Source: an uncultured Candidatus Thioglobus sp. (lineage in GTDB: Bacteria; Pseudomonadota; Gammaproteobacteria; PS1; Pseudothioglobaceae). Taken from it: a stretch of DNA of 64,000 nucleotides. The notes under the pieces are model-generated. The model was given only the letters and a program-made list of their open reading frames with translations, did not search any database and was not told the origin of the DNA. This document shows positions 12,101-20,761 of the stretch, in pieces; within the stretch, counting starts at the first letter, position 1; each line of letters opens with the position of its first letter. The translations under genes were made by a program, and so were the position numbers. The stretch lies in NCBI GenBank assembly GCA_905614365.1, contig CAJQSO010000024.1, forward strand, positions 33,097-97,096, written 5' to 3'.

Positions 12101-13680
12101 CCAAAATACGCTGCTCAACTGCAGGTGTTGGTTTAATTAGCCCCCCACCGCATCATGATATTTATTCAATTGAGGATTTATCACAACTTATTTTTGATCT
12201 TAAAAGATCTAATCCTGCAGCTCGAATTAGTGTCAAGCTAGTTTCTGAAGTTGGTGTAGGAACTGTTGCTGCAGGCGTAACTAAAGCAAAATCAGATCAT
12301 ATTGTTATTGCTGGACATGATGGTGGTACTGGCGCCTCTCCATTAACCTCGATTAAACATGCAGGACTTCCTTGGGAGTTAGGTGTTGCTGAAACTCACC
12401 AAACATTAGTAATGAATGATTTGCGCTCAAGAGTAGTAATTCAAACTGATGGGCAACTTAAGACTGGTAGAGATGTTGCTATAGCTGCGTTATTAGGTGC
12501 TGAAGAGTTTGGTTTTTCTACAGCTCCACTTATTACATTAGGCTGCATTATGATGCGGAAATGTCATCTCAATACTTGTCCAGTTGGCATTGCAACACAA
12601 GACAAAGTTTTACGTAAAAAGTTTACTGGTAAGCCTGAACATGTTGTTAATTACTTATTTATGGTAGCGGAAGATTTGCGCATTATTATGGCAGAACTTG
12701 GATTTAAAAAACTGACTGATATGGTTGGCCGAGTTGATATGCTTGAGATGAACAAAGCAATAAATCATTGGAAACAAGACTCAATTGATCTCAGTAAGAT
12801 ATTAACGCCTGCGGATAATCAATATAGGAATGCTGGTACCTATCAAACAATAAAACAAGATCATCAACTCAGCGAACAACTTGATCATGATTTAATTGCT
12901 AAATCTAAAAAAGCTATTGAAGGAAATGGTAAGGTTAGATTTGAATCAAGCATTTCCAATATTGACAGAGCTGTTGGCGCTATGCTTTCCTCGCATATCG
13001 TTAAAACCAGAAATGGTAATAATCTAAAAGATGGCGCAATAAATATTGACTTTAAAGGCTCTGCAGGTCAGTCTTTTGGCGCATTTCTTGCAAATGGAAT
13101 TACCCTATCTATTGAGGGTGATGCAAATGATTATGTTGGTAAGGGCTTGTCTGGTGGTCGAATTGTTATTTATCCACCAAAAGATTCAACCTACCTAGCG
13201 CATAATGAAATCATTGCTGGAAATGTCTGTGGATATGGCGCTACTGGAGGCGAAATGTATTTATCAGGCCAAGTCTCAGAGCGTTTCTGCGTCAGAAACT
13301 CTGGGCTGATTGCCGTTGTTGAAGGAATTGGTGATCATGGCTGTGAGTATATGACAGGTGGGCGCGCAGTAATACTGGGTGAAGTTGGGCGTAACTTTGG
13401 CGCCGGGATGAGCGGTGGAATAGCCTTTGTATATAATCCTGACCTAACTCTTCAGGGGAGATCTAACTCATCTACAATAGATTTAGATCCAATGGACAGA
13501 GAATCTACTTCCGAGTTATTTGTGCTTATAACTGATCATTTCAAATTGACTGGCTCAAAAATAGCTGAAAAAATACTCAGTAATTGGAATGAAGAAATAA
13601 CTCATTTTGTAAAAGTGATGCCGAAAGCTCTAAAAGAAGTTCTTGCGGCCAAAAGCAAGCAATTACTTCAAGCGAGTTAA
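9163..13680 (+). CDS. gltB: Glutamate synthase (GOGAT), large/alpha subunit
   Basis: Transfers the amide of glutamine to 2-oxoglutarate to give two glutamates, completing ammonia assimilation. The 1505 residues are family-typical. The N-terminal glutaminase domain has its nucleophile at C24 (CGVGFIA), so a 23-residue propeptide should be removed. The central and FMN-binding synthase domain (about 800-1200) carries the [3Fe-4S] cysteines C1128, C1134 and C1139 (CIMMRKCHLNTCPVG). The C-terminal GXGXG beta-helix domain ends the protein. It depends on a small FAD/NADPH subunit GltD, which is not adjacent: the next gene is on the opposite strand. The ATG at 9163 is 5' to the propeptide and well placed. 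Confidence 0.97.
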   Translation: MKNKQLHLPKARGLYHPNNEKENCGVGFIANVKSHSSHKITKDALEMLSRMDHRGACGCEANTGDGAGILTNIPHEFFSEEIKTLFGIEVNAGSYGVGNVFLPQDKKESKHCISVIEKVIKDEGQTLIGWRDVPVDSDKANVGDTARDSQPVMKQLIIGNSENIDTEAFEGVLYIIRKNVSKIIRTDESLSQALLFYICSLSTRVIIYKGMLMGSQLLDFYPDLNDKKFSTYLAMVHSRFSTNTFPSWDRAQPCRFMAHNGEINTRQGNFNWMRAREGVLESEVFGDNLSKTLPIIETEVSDSGSFDNVLEFLLMNGRSLQEAVLMMVPEAWQNDKEMSSEKKAFYEYFSNVMEPWDGPASIAFTDGRYIGAVLDRNGLRPSRYYLTHDDRVIMASEVGVVDVATNNVKTKGRLRPGKMFLVDFKKGRLVDDDEIKSNFASKNPYGDWLKEQQISLSDLKTNTSEKGFFPKTLINRLQAFGYSTETLKFMLLPLVTELRDPVGSMGNDSALACLSDQSRIIYDYFKQLFAQVTNPAIDSIREEVVMSLSCSIGPEGNLLTNKAENANRLIIDHPILTNEEISSLKECNHRGWTSKTIDITYDINEGQSLSKMLDSICAQSTQAINDGHSLVILSDRKINSRRNAVSALLASSAVHRHLVATHKRTQVGIIVETGEAREVHHFCLLTGFGADAINPYLAFEALWQARRDNLVNLENDEAIVSAYRKAIAKGMLKVMAKMGISTLASYKGAQIFEAVGLSDEVMYKCFFETASRISGVGFDVIQTESEQQHKKAFLSNSLNNLGHYAWRSGGEKHMWEPETITSLQQAARSNDQNAYWEFAKKSNDEGTRNCTLRGLMSFKSAASIDIDKVESAKEIVKRFVTGAMSLGSISPESHESLAIAMNQIGGKSNTGEGGEDPNRWTPDANGDSRRSAIKQVASGRFGVTIDYLNNADELQIKVSQGAKPGEGGELPGGKVDDFIAKIRCSTAGVGLISPPPHHDIYSIEDLSQLIFDLKRSNPAARISVKLVSEVGVGTVAAGVTKAKSDHIVIAGHDGGTGASPLTSIKHAGLPWELGVAETHQTLVMNDLRSRVVIQTDGQLKTGRDVAIAALLGAEEFGFSTAPLITLGCIMMRKCHLNTCPVGIATQDKVLRKKFTGKPEHVVNYLFMVAEDLRIIMAELGFKKLTDMVGRVDMLEMNKAINHWKQDSIDLSKILTPADNQYRNAGTYQTIKQDHQLSEQLDHDLIAKSKKAIEGNGKVRFESSISNIDRAVGAMLSSHIVKTRNGNNLKDGAINIDFKGSAGQSFGAFLANGITLSIEGDANDYVGKGLSGGRIVIYPPKDSTYLAHNEIIAGNVCGYGATGGEMYLSGQVSERFCVRNSGLIAVVEGIGDHGCEYMTGGRAVILGEVGRNFGAGMSGGIAFVYNPDLTLQGRSNSSTIDLDPMDRESTSELFVLITDHFKLTGSKIAEKILSNWNEEITHFVKVMPKALKEVLAAKSKQLLQAS

Positions 13681-13859
13681 ATAGGTATCGCGTCGATTAC
13701 ATCTGCGCTTGCACCTAAGACACTATTAACTCCATCGCCAACAACAGGTATTACAGATATAACTGCCCCGGTAACCCTAATAGGAACAGTAATAACTTTA
13801 GTAAAGACGCAGCTTGATAAATACAAAGCGATCAAAGTGTATAAAATAAATTTTTTCAT
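13677..13859 (-). CDS. Small predicted lipoprotein (DUF6726-like)
   Basis: 60-residue protein with an N-terminal signal (KK then about 12 hydrophobic residues) and a lipobox-like LSSC with the cysteine at residue 17, suggesting a lipid-anchored envelope protein. The mature part is valine/glycine-rich (TKVITVPIRVTGAVISVIP) and resembles small proteins of the DUF6726 type as I recall them; that family match is unchecked. The stop overlaps the gltB stop by 4 bp, and the start lies 2 bp from the end of folA on the same strand, so it is probably translated from the folA transcript. Function unknown. Confidence 0.75.
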   Translation of the reverse strand: MKKFILYTLIALYLSSCVFTKVITVPIRVTGAVISVIPVVGDGVNSVLGASADVIDAIPI

Positions 13860-13861
13860 AA

Positions 13862-14344
13862 TTACCTCTCTAAGACGAGAAAGTGATAAGCATGTTGATT
13901 CGAATCATCCGGAAGATGTGATTCACAGCTAACCTGATGCCAATCAGACTCGTCATATTCAGGAAAATAGACATCGCCATCAAACTTACCTTCAATCTTA
14001 GTAATATAAAGTCTACTAACTTGGGGCAGTAATTGCTCACAAAGACTTGCTCCACCAATGATCATTACCTCATCTTCATCTTTAGTAGTTGAGAGAACCT
14101 CATCAATGCTAGTTAAAACTTCACAACCTGTAATTAAAGTTTTTGAGTTTCGAGAAATTACAATATTTCGACGATTTGGTAAAGGTCTACCAATAGAGTC
14201 ATACGTTTTTCGGCCCATTACAATTGACTTTCCAGTAGTAATTTTTTTAAAATAAGCAAGATCTGCAGGAAGATGCCATGGCAACTTATTGTCTTTACCA
14301 ATCAGACGATTTTCATCCATTGCGACTACTATTGATAAGCTCAT
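13862..14344 (-). CDS. folA: Dihydrofolate reductase
   Basis: Reduces dihydrofolate to tetrahydrofolate with NADPH; needed for thymidylate and C1 metabolism. At 160 residues it matches E. coli FolA (159). Diagnostic blocks are SIVVAMDENRLIGKDNKLPW near the N-terminus, IVMGRKTYDSIGRPLPNR for NADPH binding and MIIGGASL. The catalytic acid in the LPADLAYFKK segment (Asp at about residue 27) is present. It is divergent from yceF across 56 bp and leads the two-gene unit with the small lipoprotein. Confidence 0.97.
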   Translation of the reverse strand: MSLSIVVAMDENRLIGKDNKLPWHLPADLAYFKKITTGKSIVMGRKTYDSIGRPLPNRRNIVISRNSKTLITGCEVLTSIDEVLSTTKDEDEVMIIGGASLCEQLLPQVSRLYITKIEGKFDGDVYFPEYDESDWHQVSCESHLPDDSNQHAYHFLVLER

Positions 14345-14400
14345 AAATTCTGCCTGATTGAAGTAAAATATTAGAATATTTTACAATTTTTAAACTTCTA

Positions 14401-14991
14401 GTGTCACTCATTCTAGCCTCATCGTCGCCATTTAGAAAAGCTATTTTAGAGAAGCTTCGTATTGACTTTAAAACAGCATCACCAGATATTAATGAAAGTA
14501 GAGAAAATGGAGAGTCTCCTTTCAACCTAGTTAATCGCCTGTCTAAAGAAAAGGCTCTAGAGGTAGCTAAGTCTCATTCAGGATTAATTATTGCTTCAGA
14601 TCAGGTAGCTACCCTTGGTAATGGAAATAATGAAGATGATGAAATATTTTCTAAGCCAGGAAGCCACGAGAATGCTTTTTTACAGCTAAAGAAAAGCTCT
14701 GGAAAAACGATTACATTTCTTACTGGATTGGTTCTCTTAAATACTGAAACCTTAAAAATTCAAACTCATGTTGAGCCCTACAAGGTAACCTTTAAAACAC
14801 TTTCTGATAATCAAATTTTGTCCTACTTAAATAAAGAAGATGTTCTTAATTGTGCTGGTAGTTTCAAGTCTGAAGGACTAGGAGTTGCATTATTTAGTAA
14901 TATGGAGGGTAGTGACCCTAACAGCCTAATTGGACTTCCAACAATCCAACTAATTAAAATGCTAGCCAAGGAAAATGTTCATATCTTATGA
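14401..14991 (+). CDS. yceF: Maf-like nucleotide pyrophosphatase, YceF type (7-methyl-GTP)
   Basis: Maf-fold house-cleaning enzyme of 196 residues that hydrolyses non-canonical NTPs. It starts SLILASSSPFRKAILEKL; the conserved acid motif is IIASDQVA. The C-terminal block NCAGSFKSEGLG followed by DPNSLIGLPTIQL is the YceF signature rather than that of YhdE, so m7GTP is the likely substrate. The start is GTG at 14401, set by the invariant SxILASxS N-terminus. Its TGA overlaps the ATG of mfd (ATGA), so the pair is translationally coupled. Confidence 0.93.
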   Translation: MSLILASSSPFRKAILEKLRIDFKTASPDINESRENGESPFNLVNRLSKEKALEVAKSHSGLIIASDQVATLGNGNNEDDEIFSKPGSHENAFLQLKKSSGKTITFLTGLVLLNTETLKIQTHVEPYKVTFKTLSDNQILSYLNKEDVLNCAGSFKSEGLGVALFSNMEGSDPNSLIGLPTIQLIKMLAKENVHIL

Positions 14992-17900
14992 GCATTTTAT
15001 ATTCAGAAGAATTTAAGCCTTTCTCATCTGGCTTAAAAAATTATTGGGGATCTCTTTTTGGGTCTTCTGAAGCTCTAGCGCTTATTGAATTTGCTGAGTC
15101 TCAAAAGCAGGTAGTTCTATACATCGCAAAAGATATTAGCCATTATGATGAGGTTAGAAAGGCACTCAATTTTTTTAATACTTCTTTAGAAATATTAGAT
15201 TTTTCTAGTTGGGAGGTTTTAGCGTTTGACCATTTCTCACCCCATCCAGATATTGTCTCAACAAGACTAGAAACTCTCTCAAAACTTCCCTCTCTTAAAT
15301 CTGGCATCGTAATAACAACACTTGAAACTCTATCTCAAAGATTGTGTCCAAAGAATTATATTGAAATATATAGTCTTCACCTAAAAACTAACCAAAATCT
15401 CGAGATTGAACCTTTTTCTGAAAACCTTATAAAAATAGGCTATAGAAGGGTTAAAACTGTAATGGAGCAAGGCGAGTTTTGCGTTAAGGGCGCTCTAATT
15501 GATTTATATCCTATGGGTAGTAAAAATCCTTATCGAATCGACTTATTTGATAATGAGATAGATTCAATAAGGTCATTTGATTCATCTTCACAGCGGTCAA
15601 TTGATATTGTTAAGGAAATAAAGCTACTTCCTGCTAGGGAATTTGCAACTGACACTGACAGCATTTCAGTCTTTAAAGATAACTATTTATCTGAATTTGG
15701 AAATACTGATGGATTCATTTATAGCGAAGTTAGTGAGGGGCGTTATCCAGGTGGAATAGAATTTTACTTACCTTTATTTTTTAAAAAAACTGAAACCCTG
15801 TTTGATTATATTTCAGGTGAGCCTGTAATTGTTTATCAAAAAGGACTTGCTGAAGCCATGGTGATGCAAGCTAAAGAATTATTGGAGCGTTTTGAATATT
15901 GTAAAGGCTCACTAGAAAGACTCCCTCTAGAAATTAATAAAGTATTTTTAAGCACTGAAATATTTTTTAAAAAACTTTCAGATAAAAAACAAATACAAAT
16001 ACAGAGTTCCAAAATAGAAAAAAAAGAAGGTTATAACTTCCCATCTTCGATACTTCCCCCAGTTAAGATTGAAGCTCAAACAAAAAAACCACTTAATAAG
16101 TTAATTAATTTTATTGAAAATTTTGATGGACAAGTATTAATTGTTTGTGAATCAGAGGGTAGGCAGAGTGTTCTCACTGATCTGCTTTCAACTCATCAAC
16201 TTAAAGTAAATGATTGCTCTGACTGGAGTGATTTTCATAATCAAAATAATAGGCTCTGCATAACTAATGCAAGTTTGAGCGAAGGCGTTCTTTTTGAGAA
16301 GATTGCAATTATTACTGAAAATAATCTATTTGGAAAGGATGCTGTAAAACAGAGGAGAAGACGAAGAGCAAAACATAAAGACTTTGATGAAGCAATTAAA
16401 AGTCTTGTTGAGATTCAGTTAGGTGATCCTGTCGTTCATGAACATTATGGTGTTGGACGATATTTAGGACTTAAAAGTCGAAGTTTTGATGGGAATCAAC
16501 AAGATTTTCTGTCACTTGAGTATGCAAATGGCTCAGTACTAATGGTTCCTATTGCAGCGCTTAACCTAATCTCTAGATATTCTGGTGCAAGTTCAGATAA
16601 TGCCCCTCTTCATAAGTTAGGAAGTCAGCAATGGACTAAAGCAAAAAGAAAGGCAGCAGAAGCACTTTATGATGTTGCCGCTGAACTATTAGAAATTTAT
16701 GCAAAGCGTCAATCTCAAAAAGGATTTGCTTATCCAGCGCCAAATGACTCTTATAGTTCTTTTGTATCTAGCTTCCCATTTGAGGAAACTCCAGATCAAT
16801 TAAAAACAATGGATGATGTTCTTTTAGATATGCAATCTGAAAGACCAATGGATCGACTAGTGTGTGGTGATGTAGGGTTTGGCAAAACTGAAATTGCAAT
16901 GAGGGCTGCTTTTATAGCTGTTGAATCTGGCAAGCAAGTTGCAATTCTTGTTCCTACGACACTTTTAGCTAACCAGCATGACCAAACTTTTAATGACCGC
17001 TTCTCTAAATTTCCTATTGTAATTAAATCTCTTTCAAGGTTTCAAAATACCAAAGAACAAAATGAAATTAAATCTCATCTTAATGATGGAAAGATTGATA
17101 TTATTATTGGGACTCATAAACTGATTCAAGGAACTATTAAATATCATAACTTAGGTTTAATTATTATTGACGAAGAGCATCGATTTGGCGTAAAGCAAAA
17201 AGAGGCGCTTAAAAAAATTCGTGGTCAAAGTGATATATTAACTATGACTGCAACACCTATACCTAGATCGCTAAATATGGCGTTAGGTTCACTTCGAGAA
17301 ATGTCAATTATTGCTACTCCTCCAGCTAAAAGAACAGCAATACAGACCTTTGTTGATGAATGGGATAAAAATACTATCAAAGAAGCATGTTCTCGTGAAC
17401 TGCATCGAGGTGGGCAAATTTTTGTTGTTCATAATGATATTGACACAATTGATAATATGGCGGAATCTTTGAGCAATCTAATGCCAAATCTAAAAGTTCG
17501 AATTGCGCATGGTCAAATGCCAAGTAAAGAACTTGAGCAAATAATGGCTGATTTTTATCATCAGCGCTTTCAGCTTTTAGTTTGCACTACAATTATTGAA
17601 ACTGGAATTGATATTCCGAGTGCTAATACAATCATTATAAATAATGCACAAAATTTTGGACTTGCCCAACTTCACCAACTTCGAGGTAGGGTTGGCAGAT
17701 CTCATCATAAGGCATACGCTTATCTTATAATAAAGTCACACCAGTCAATTACAGCAAATGCAAGAAAACGACTAGATGCTATTGCCTCACTTGAGGAGCT
17801 TGGTGCAGGATTTATGCTAGCAAATCATGATCTTGAGATTAGAGGTGCTGGAGATCTTCTGGGAGAAAATCAAAGTGGAAAAATATCTGAAATTGGATTT

Positions 17901-18416
17901 AATTTATATCATGACTTATTAAAGCGCACTATTAAGGCAATACAAAATAATACTAAATTCGATATTAAAGATGCGTTAGTTGAAGAAGTTGAAATTAACT
18001 CAGGTATTGCTTGCATCATTCCTGATACTTACTTACCAGATGTTCATGAGAGATTAGTTCTCTATAAGCGTATTGCAAGTGCTGCAAATGATGATGAATT
18101 AAAAGAGCTAAAAATAGAAATGATTGATCGCTTTGGCCTTCTCCCAGATCAAACTAATAACTTGTTTGAATCAACTTCATTAAAAATACAATCTAAAGAA
18201 ATAGGGATACTCAAAATCAATATCTATGATGAGAAGCTAGAAATTACTTTAAATGAAAAAAATCTCATTGACACATCAAAGATTATTAATTTAATTCAAA
18301 CAAAACCCCAGCAATTTCAATTAAAAAATCAAAATACTCTAATTTCTAATGAAACTATGGAGGCTGATTATTCGCGCATTAGAGGTGCAAGTAAATTAAT
18401 AGATAGCCTAGTTTAA
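14988..18416 (+). CDS. mfd: Transcription-repair coupling factor Mfd
   Basis: Superfamily 2 DNA translocase that removes RNA polymerase stalled at lesions and recruits UvrA. At 1142 residues it is full length (E. coli 1148). In order: a UvrB-homology region with degenerate motifs (about 1-330), an RNAP-interacting domain starting near 475 (GDPVVHEHYGVGRYLGL), a RecG-like motor with Walker A GDVGFGKTE near 626-634, the DEEH box IIDEEHRFG near 727-735 and motif VI QLRGRVGRS, and a C-terminal UvrA-binding D7 module. It overlaps yceF by 4 bp. Confidence 0.98.
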   Translation: MSILYSEEFKPFSSGLKNYWGSLFGSSEALALIEFAESQKQVVLYIAKDISHYDEVRKALNFFNTSLEILDFSSWEVLAFDHFSPHPDIVSTRLETLSKLPSLKSGIVITTLETLSQRLCPKNYIEIYSLHLKTNQNLEIEPFSENLIKIGYRRVKTVMEQGEFCVKGALIDLYPMGSKNPYRIDLFDNEIDSIRSFDSSSQRSIDIVKEIKLLPAREFATDTDSISVFKDNYLSEFGNTDGFIYSEVSEGRYPGGIEFYLPLFFKKTETLFDYISGEPVIVYQKGLAEAMVMQAKELLERFEYCKGSLERLPLEINKVFLSTEIFFKKLSDKKQIQIQSSKIEKKEGYNFPSSILPPVKIEAQTKKPLNKLINFIENFDGQVLIVCESEGRQSVLTDLLSTHQLKVNDCSDWSDFHNQNNRLCITNASLSEGVLFEKIAIITENNLFGKDAVKQRRRRRAKHKDFDEAIKSLVEIQLGDPVVHEHYGVGRYLGLKSRSFDGNQQDFLSLEYANGSVLMVPIAALNLISRYSGASSDNAPLHKLGSQQWTKAKRKAAEALYDVAAELLEIYAKRQSQKGFAYPAPNDSYSSFVSSFPFEETPDQLKTMDDVLLDMQSERPMDRLVCGDVGFGKTEIAMRAAFIAVESGKQVAILVPTTLLANQHDQTFNDRFSKFPIVIKSLSRFQNTKEQNEIKSHLNDGKIDIIIGTHKLIQGTIKYHNLGLIIIDEEHRFGVKQKEALKKIRGQSDILTMTATPIPRSLNMALGSLREMSIIATPPAKRTAIQTFVDEWDKNTIKEACSRELHRGGQIFVVHNDIDTIDNMAESLSNLMPNLKVRIAHGQMPSKELEQIMADFYHQRFQLLVCTTIIETGIDIPSANTIIINNAQNFGLAQLHQLRGRVGRSHHKAYAYLIIKSHQSITANARKRLDAIASLEELGAGFMLANHDLEIRGAGDLLGENQSGKISEIGFNLYHDLLKRTIKAIQNNTKFDIKDALVEEVEINSGIACIIPDTYLPDVHERLVLYKRIASAANDDELKELKIEMIDRFGLLPDQTNNLFESTSLKIQSKEIGILKINIYDEKLEITLNEKNLIDTSKIINLIQTKPQQFQLKNQNTLISNETMEADYSRIRGASKLIDSLV

Positions 18417-18447
18417 TTATTGCTTAAGATTAACTAAAAATTCTAAT

Positions 18448-19017
18448 CTATTTAACTTTATCTTGTGATGGAACAAGTTTAGGGGCAAAGTAGCGAATCC
18501 CAGGCACAACGACTAGTGCGGCAAAAAATAAAACAGCTAAACAACCAAGAATATCTCCAATCAAATAATTTGTTATGAAATTCATGGCATTAATTGGTAA
18601 GTCGTCTGGCTTACCTAATGAGAGATATGAATAAACAAAAAACTTCATAAGTGTATTATAAAGAGCAGTTAATATAGCTAAAAAAAGCAAATGTTGAAAA
18701 ACTACCCTCCCACCATCGAAAAAATTCGATAATTTAAAAAATTTCATACTAGCAATCGCTAATAGTGGTGAGAATGTGCCTACGAGATGCAAAAGATTTA
18801 TACCTGTAAAAGATGAGTCATGAAACCAAACAGATGACATTGTTATAGCTAGAAAAACCGCTATAAAAATATTAAAGCCAAATAAAAGATAGCATAAAGA
18901 TACTGCCCCAATAGGGAGCCAAATAATATTTCCACCAATGTATGCCTGGCCATTAATAAATGTTACAAATATAATAACTAGAAAAGCTATGATATTTTGA
19001 TATAGATACTCTTTCAT
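18448..19017 (-). CDS. MASE1-like integral membrane protein, no output domain
   Basis: Polytopic protein with about five to six hydrophobic helices. The segment GNIIWLPIGAVSLCYLLFG followed by a helix and a short loop resembles the sensory MASE1 domain normally attached to histidine kinases or diguanylate cyclases, but here the protein ends after the membrane part. I start at the ATG at 19017 (MKEYLYQN), giving 189 residues; the frame extends upstream to a TTG at 19125, which would add an unusual hydrophilic N-terminus. It is monocistronic by layout, convergent with mfd. No ligand can be assigned, and the family call is by eye only. Confidence 0.6.
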   Translation of the reverse strand: MKEYLYQNIIAFLVIIFVTFINGQAYIGGNIIWLPIGAVSLCYLLFGFNIFIAVFLAITMSSVWFHDSSFTGINLLHLVGTFSPLLAIASMKFFKLSNFFDGGRVVFQHLLFLAILTALYNTLMKFFVYSYLSLGKPDDLPINAMNFITNYLIGDILGCLAVLFFAALVVVPGIRYFAPKLVPSQDKVK

Positions 19018-19265
19018 TGTTTTATCCAAGTTTAGAGTCTGTAAGAAAACTACACCAGACTTATAAACTCTATGTATGTAATAAGATAGAGTGTTTAATA
19101 CCTTAACTTTATTCAACCAAAACAAGTGATTGTTACGAGTCTAAGGAAAATCTCGTGCTTAGTTTTTTAAAGAGACCTGTGCAAACTACCTTGCAAACTT
19201 AGCAATGCCTCTAAGAAAAATATTAGTTGGAAACTAACAAGTTCAATCTTATCATAACTTTCAAA

Positions 19266-19550
19266 CTACTGATCAAATATTAATATCATTTCACGCTTAT
19301 CAGCTGAAGACTGATTTGCACTAACTACGCCATTAGAAGTTAGAAATAGCACTGCACGTTTTATTGTTGATAATGAATACTTTGAGAAGTATGGATCATT
19401 TTTTATTGCAGTAATCGTTACATTAGAATTGGAAGTAATGAAAGAAAAAACCGCTCTTTCGACTTCTGAAAATTCACCTAAACCAAATTCTTTTTCACAC
19501 TCATCTAACGCTTTTCTTAACTGAAATAACCTGCTGACTGCTTTTTTCAT
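19266..19550 (-). CDS. Small winged-helix (MarR-like) DNA-binding protein
   Basis: 94-residue protein. After an N-terminal helix, residues about 27-94 read like a winged helix: EVERAVFSFI, then a turn, SKYSLSTIKRAVLFLTSNGV as recognition helix and start of wing, and a polar wing (SSADKREMILIF). This is the layout of MarR-type domains but shorter. Any target is unknown; the neighbouring MASE1-like gene (same strand, 248 bp further on) or the downstream region are candidates only. The ATG has AGGAATACATA upstream on the minus strand, an acceptable ribosome-binding site. Confidence 0.6.
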   Translation of the reverse strand: MKKAVSRLFQLRKALDECEKEFGLGEFSEVERAVFSFITSNSNVTITAIKNDPYFSKYSLSTIKRAVLFLTSNGVVSANQSSADKREMILIFDQ

Positions 19551-19715
19551 TATGTATTCCTCAATTAACTTAGCCCCTCTGAGAAAATTATAGATTAATA
19601 TGAGTTATAAAATATCACATAATGGAACCAATAGACCAATATTTAATAGGCCAGAATTAAAGCTTAATTTGTTTAATTCTAAAATTTAATAACTCTAAAT
19701 CCTTTTCCTACTAAT

Positions 19716-20720
19716 TCATTCTTGAATATTAAATTGTTGCTTAAGGCTAATATATTCAATCACCTTTATTCTTGGGCCAAATTGACTAACCACTCTAGAC
19801 GAAGCAGCATTAGCAAAGTTAGCAGCCCAGGAAAAGTCCTTACCATGGCCTAAAGCATATAAGAAGGAACCAGCAAACATATCTCCCGCACCATTAGTAT
19901 CTACTGCACTTGCAAGGACTCCTGGAGTATGAATCATATTAGTTCCATCAAAAACTAATGATCCACCCGCACCTCTCGTAATAGCAAAGGTTTTGGCATA
20001 CTTTTTTAAAGCTTCGGCGGCAGCCTCTACTGTATGAGTTCCAGTAAAACTTCTAGCTTCATCACCATTACAAAAAATTAAATCCACTCCGTCATCACCA
20101 ATAATAGTTCTAATATTATCTGAAAAAACCTCGACAATAAATGGATCAGAAAGACTAAGTGAGGTTTTAACCCCATTCTTTTTCGCATATATCATGGCAT
20201 CTCTTGCAACAGCAGTTCTTTCATCATCAGTCACTAAGTAGCCTTCAATATATAGCCAATCAGATGCTGCTAAGGCCTCTTCATCAACTTCACGATAGGA
20301 TAGCTCTAGGCTTGCACCTAAATAAGTGTTCATAGTTCGCTCGGCATCAGGACTAATCATTACTAGGCATTTACCAGTAATACCTCTAGAAGAATCAACT
20401 TGATGAAAATCTACGCCTGCACGATTTAAATCTTTAACAAAAAAAATGCCTTCTTCATCATCTGCAACTTTGCCAGAAAAAAAAGCTGAGGATCCAAATC
20501 TACTAGCGGCTACAATCGTATTGCATGCAGATCCTCCACAACTCCTTTTAACAGCTACACGCTGACTAGTCAGCTCATCCATTAAGTATTTTTGACGTTT
20601 TTCATCAACAAGAGTCATTAAACCCTTGCCAATATCATTTTCACTTAAAAAAGAGTCACTAACAATAACTTCAGTATCAACTATTGCAGCGCCAATTCCA
20701 TAAATACCATATTTTTTCAT
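19716..20720 (-). CDS. PfkB-family sugar/nucleoside kinase (adenosine kinase-like)
   Basis: Ribokinase-superfamily kinase, 334 residues. The substrate-binding GG motif is CGGSACNT at 61-68, and the C-terminal signature with catalytic base is DTNGAGD at 274-280 (D280). Proteobacterial relatives of this length and with this N-terminus (YGIYGIGAAIVDTEV) are commonly called adenosine kinase, but the substrate cannot be decided from motifs. It lies 41 bp downstream of ispH on the same strand. Confidence 0.85.
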   Translation of the reverse strand: MKKYGIYGIGAAIVDTEVIVSDSFLSENDIGKGLMTLVDEKRQKYLMDELTSQRVAVKRSCGGSACNTIVAASRFGSSAFFSGKVADDEEGIFFVKDLNRAGVDFHQVDSSRGITGKCLVMISPDAERTMNTYLGASLELSYREVDEEALAASDWLYIEGYLVTDDERTAVARDAMIYAKKNGVKTSLSLSDPFIVEVFSDNIRTIIGDDGVDLIFCNGDEARSFTGTHTVEAAAEALKKYAKTFAITRGAGGSLVFDGTNMIHTPGVLASAVDTNGAGDMFAGSFLYALGHGKDFSWAANFANAASSRVVSQFGPRIKVIEYISLKQQFNIQE

Positions 20721-20761
20721 AGCTTTTAATTCCTATATTTCTATTAATTTAATTAAGGTTT

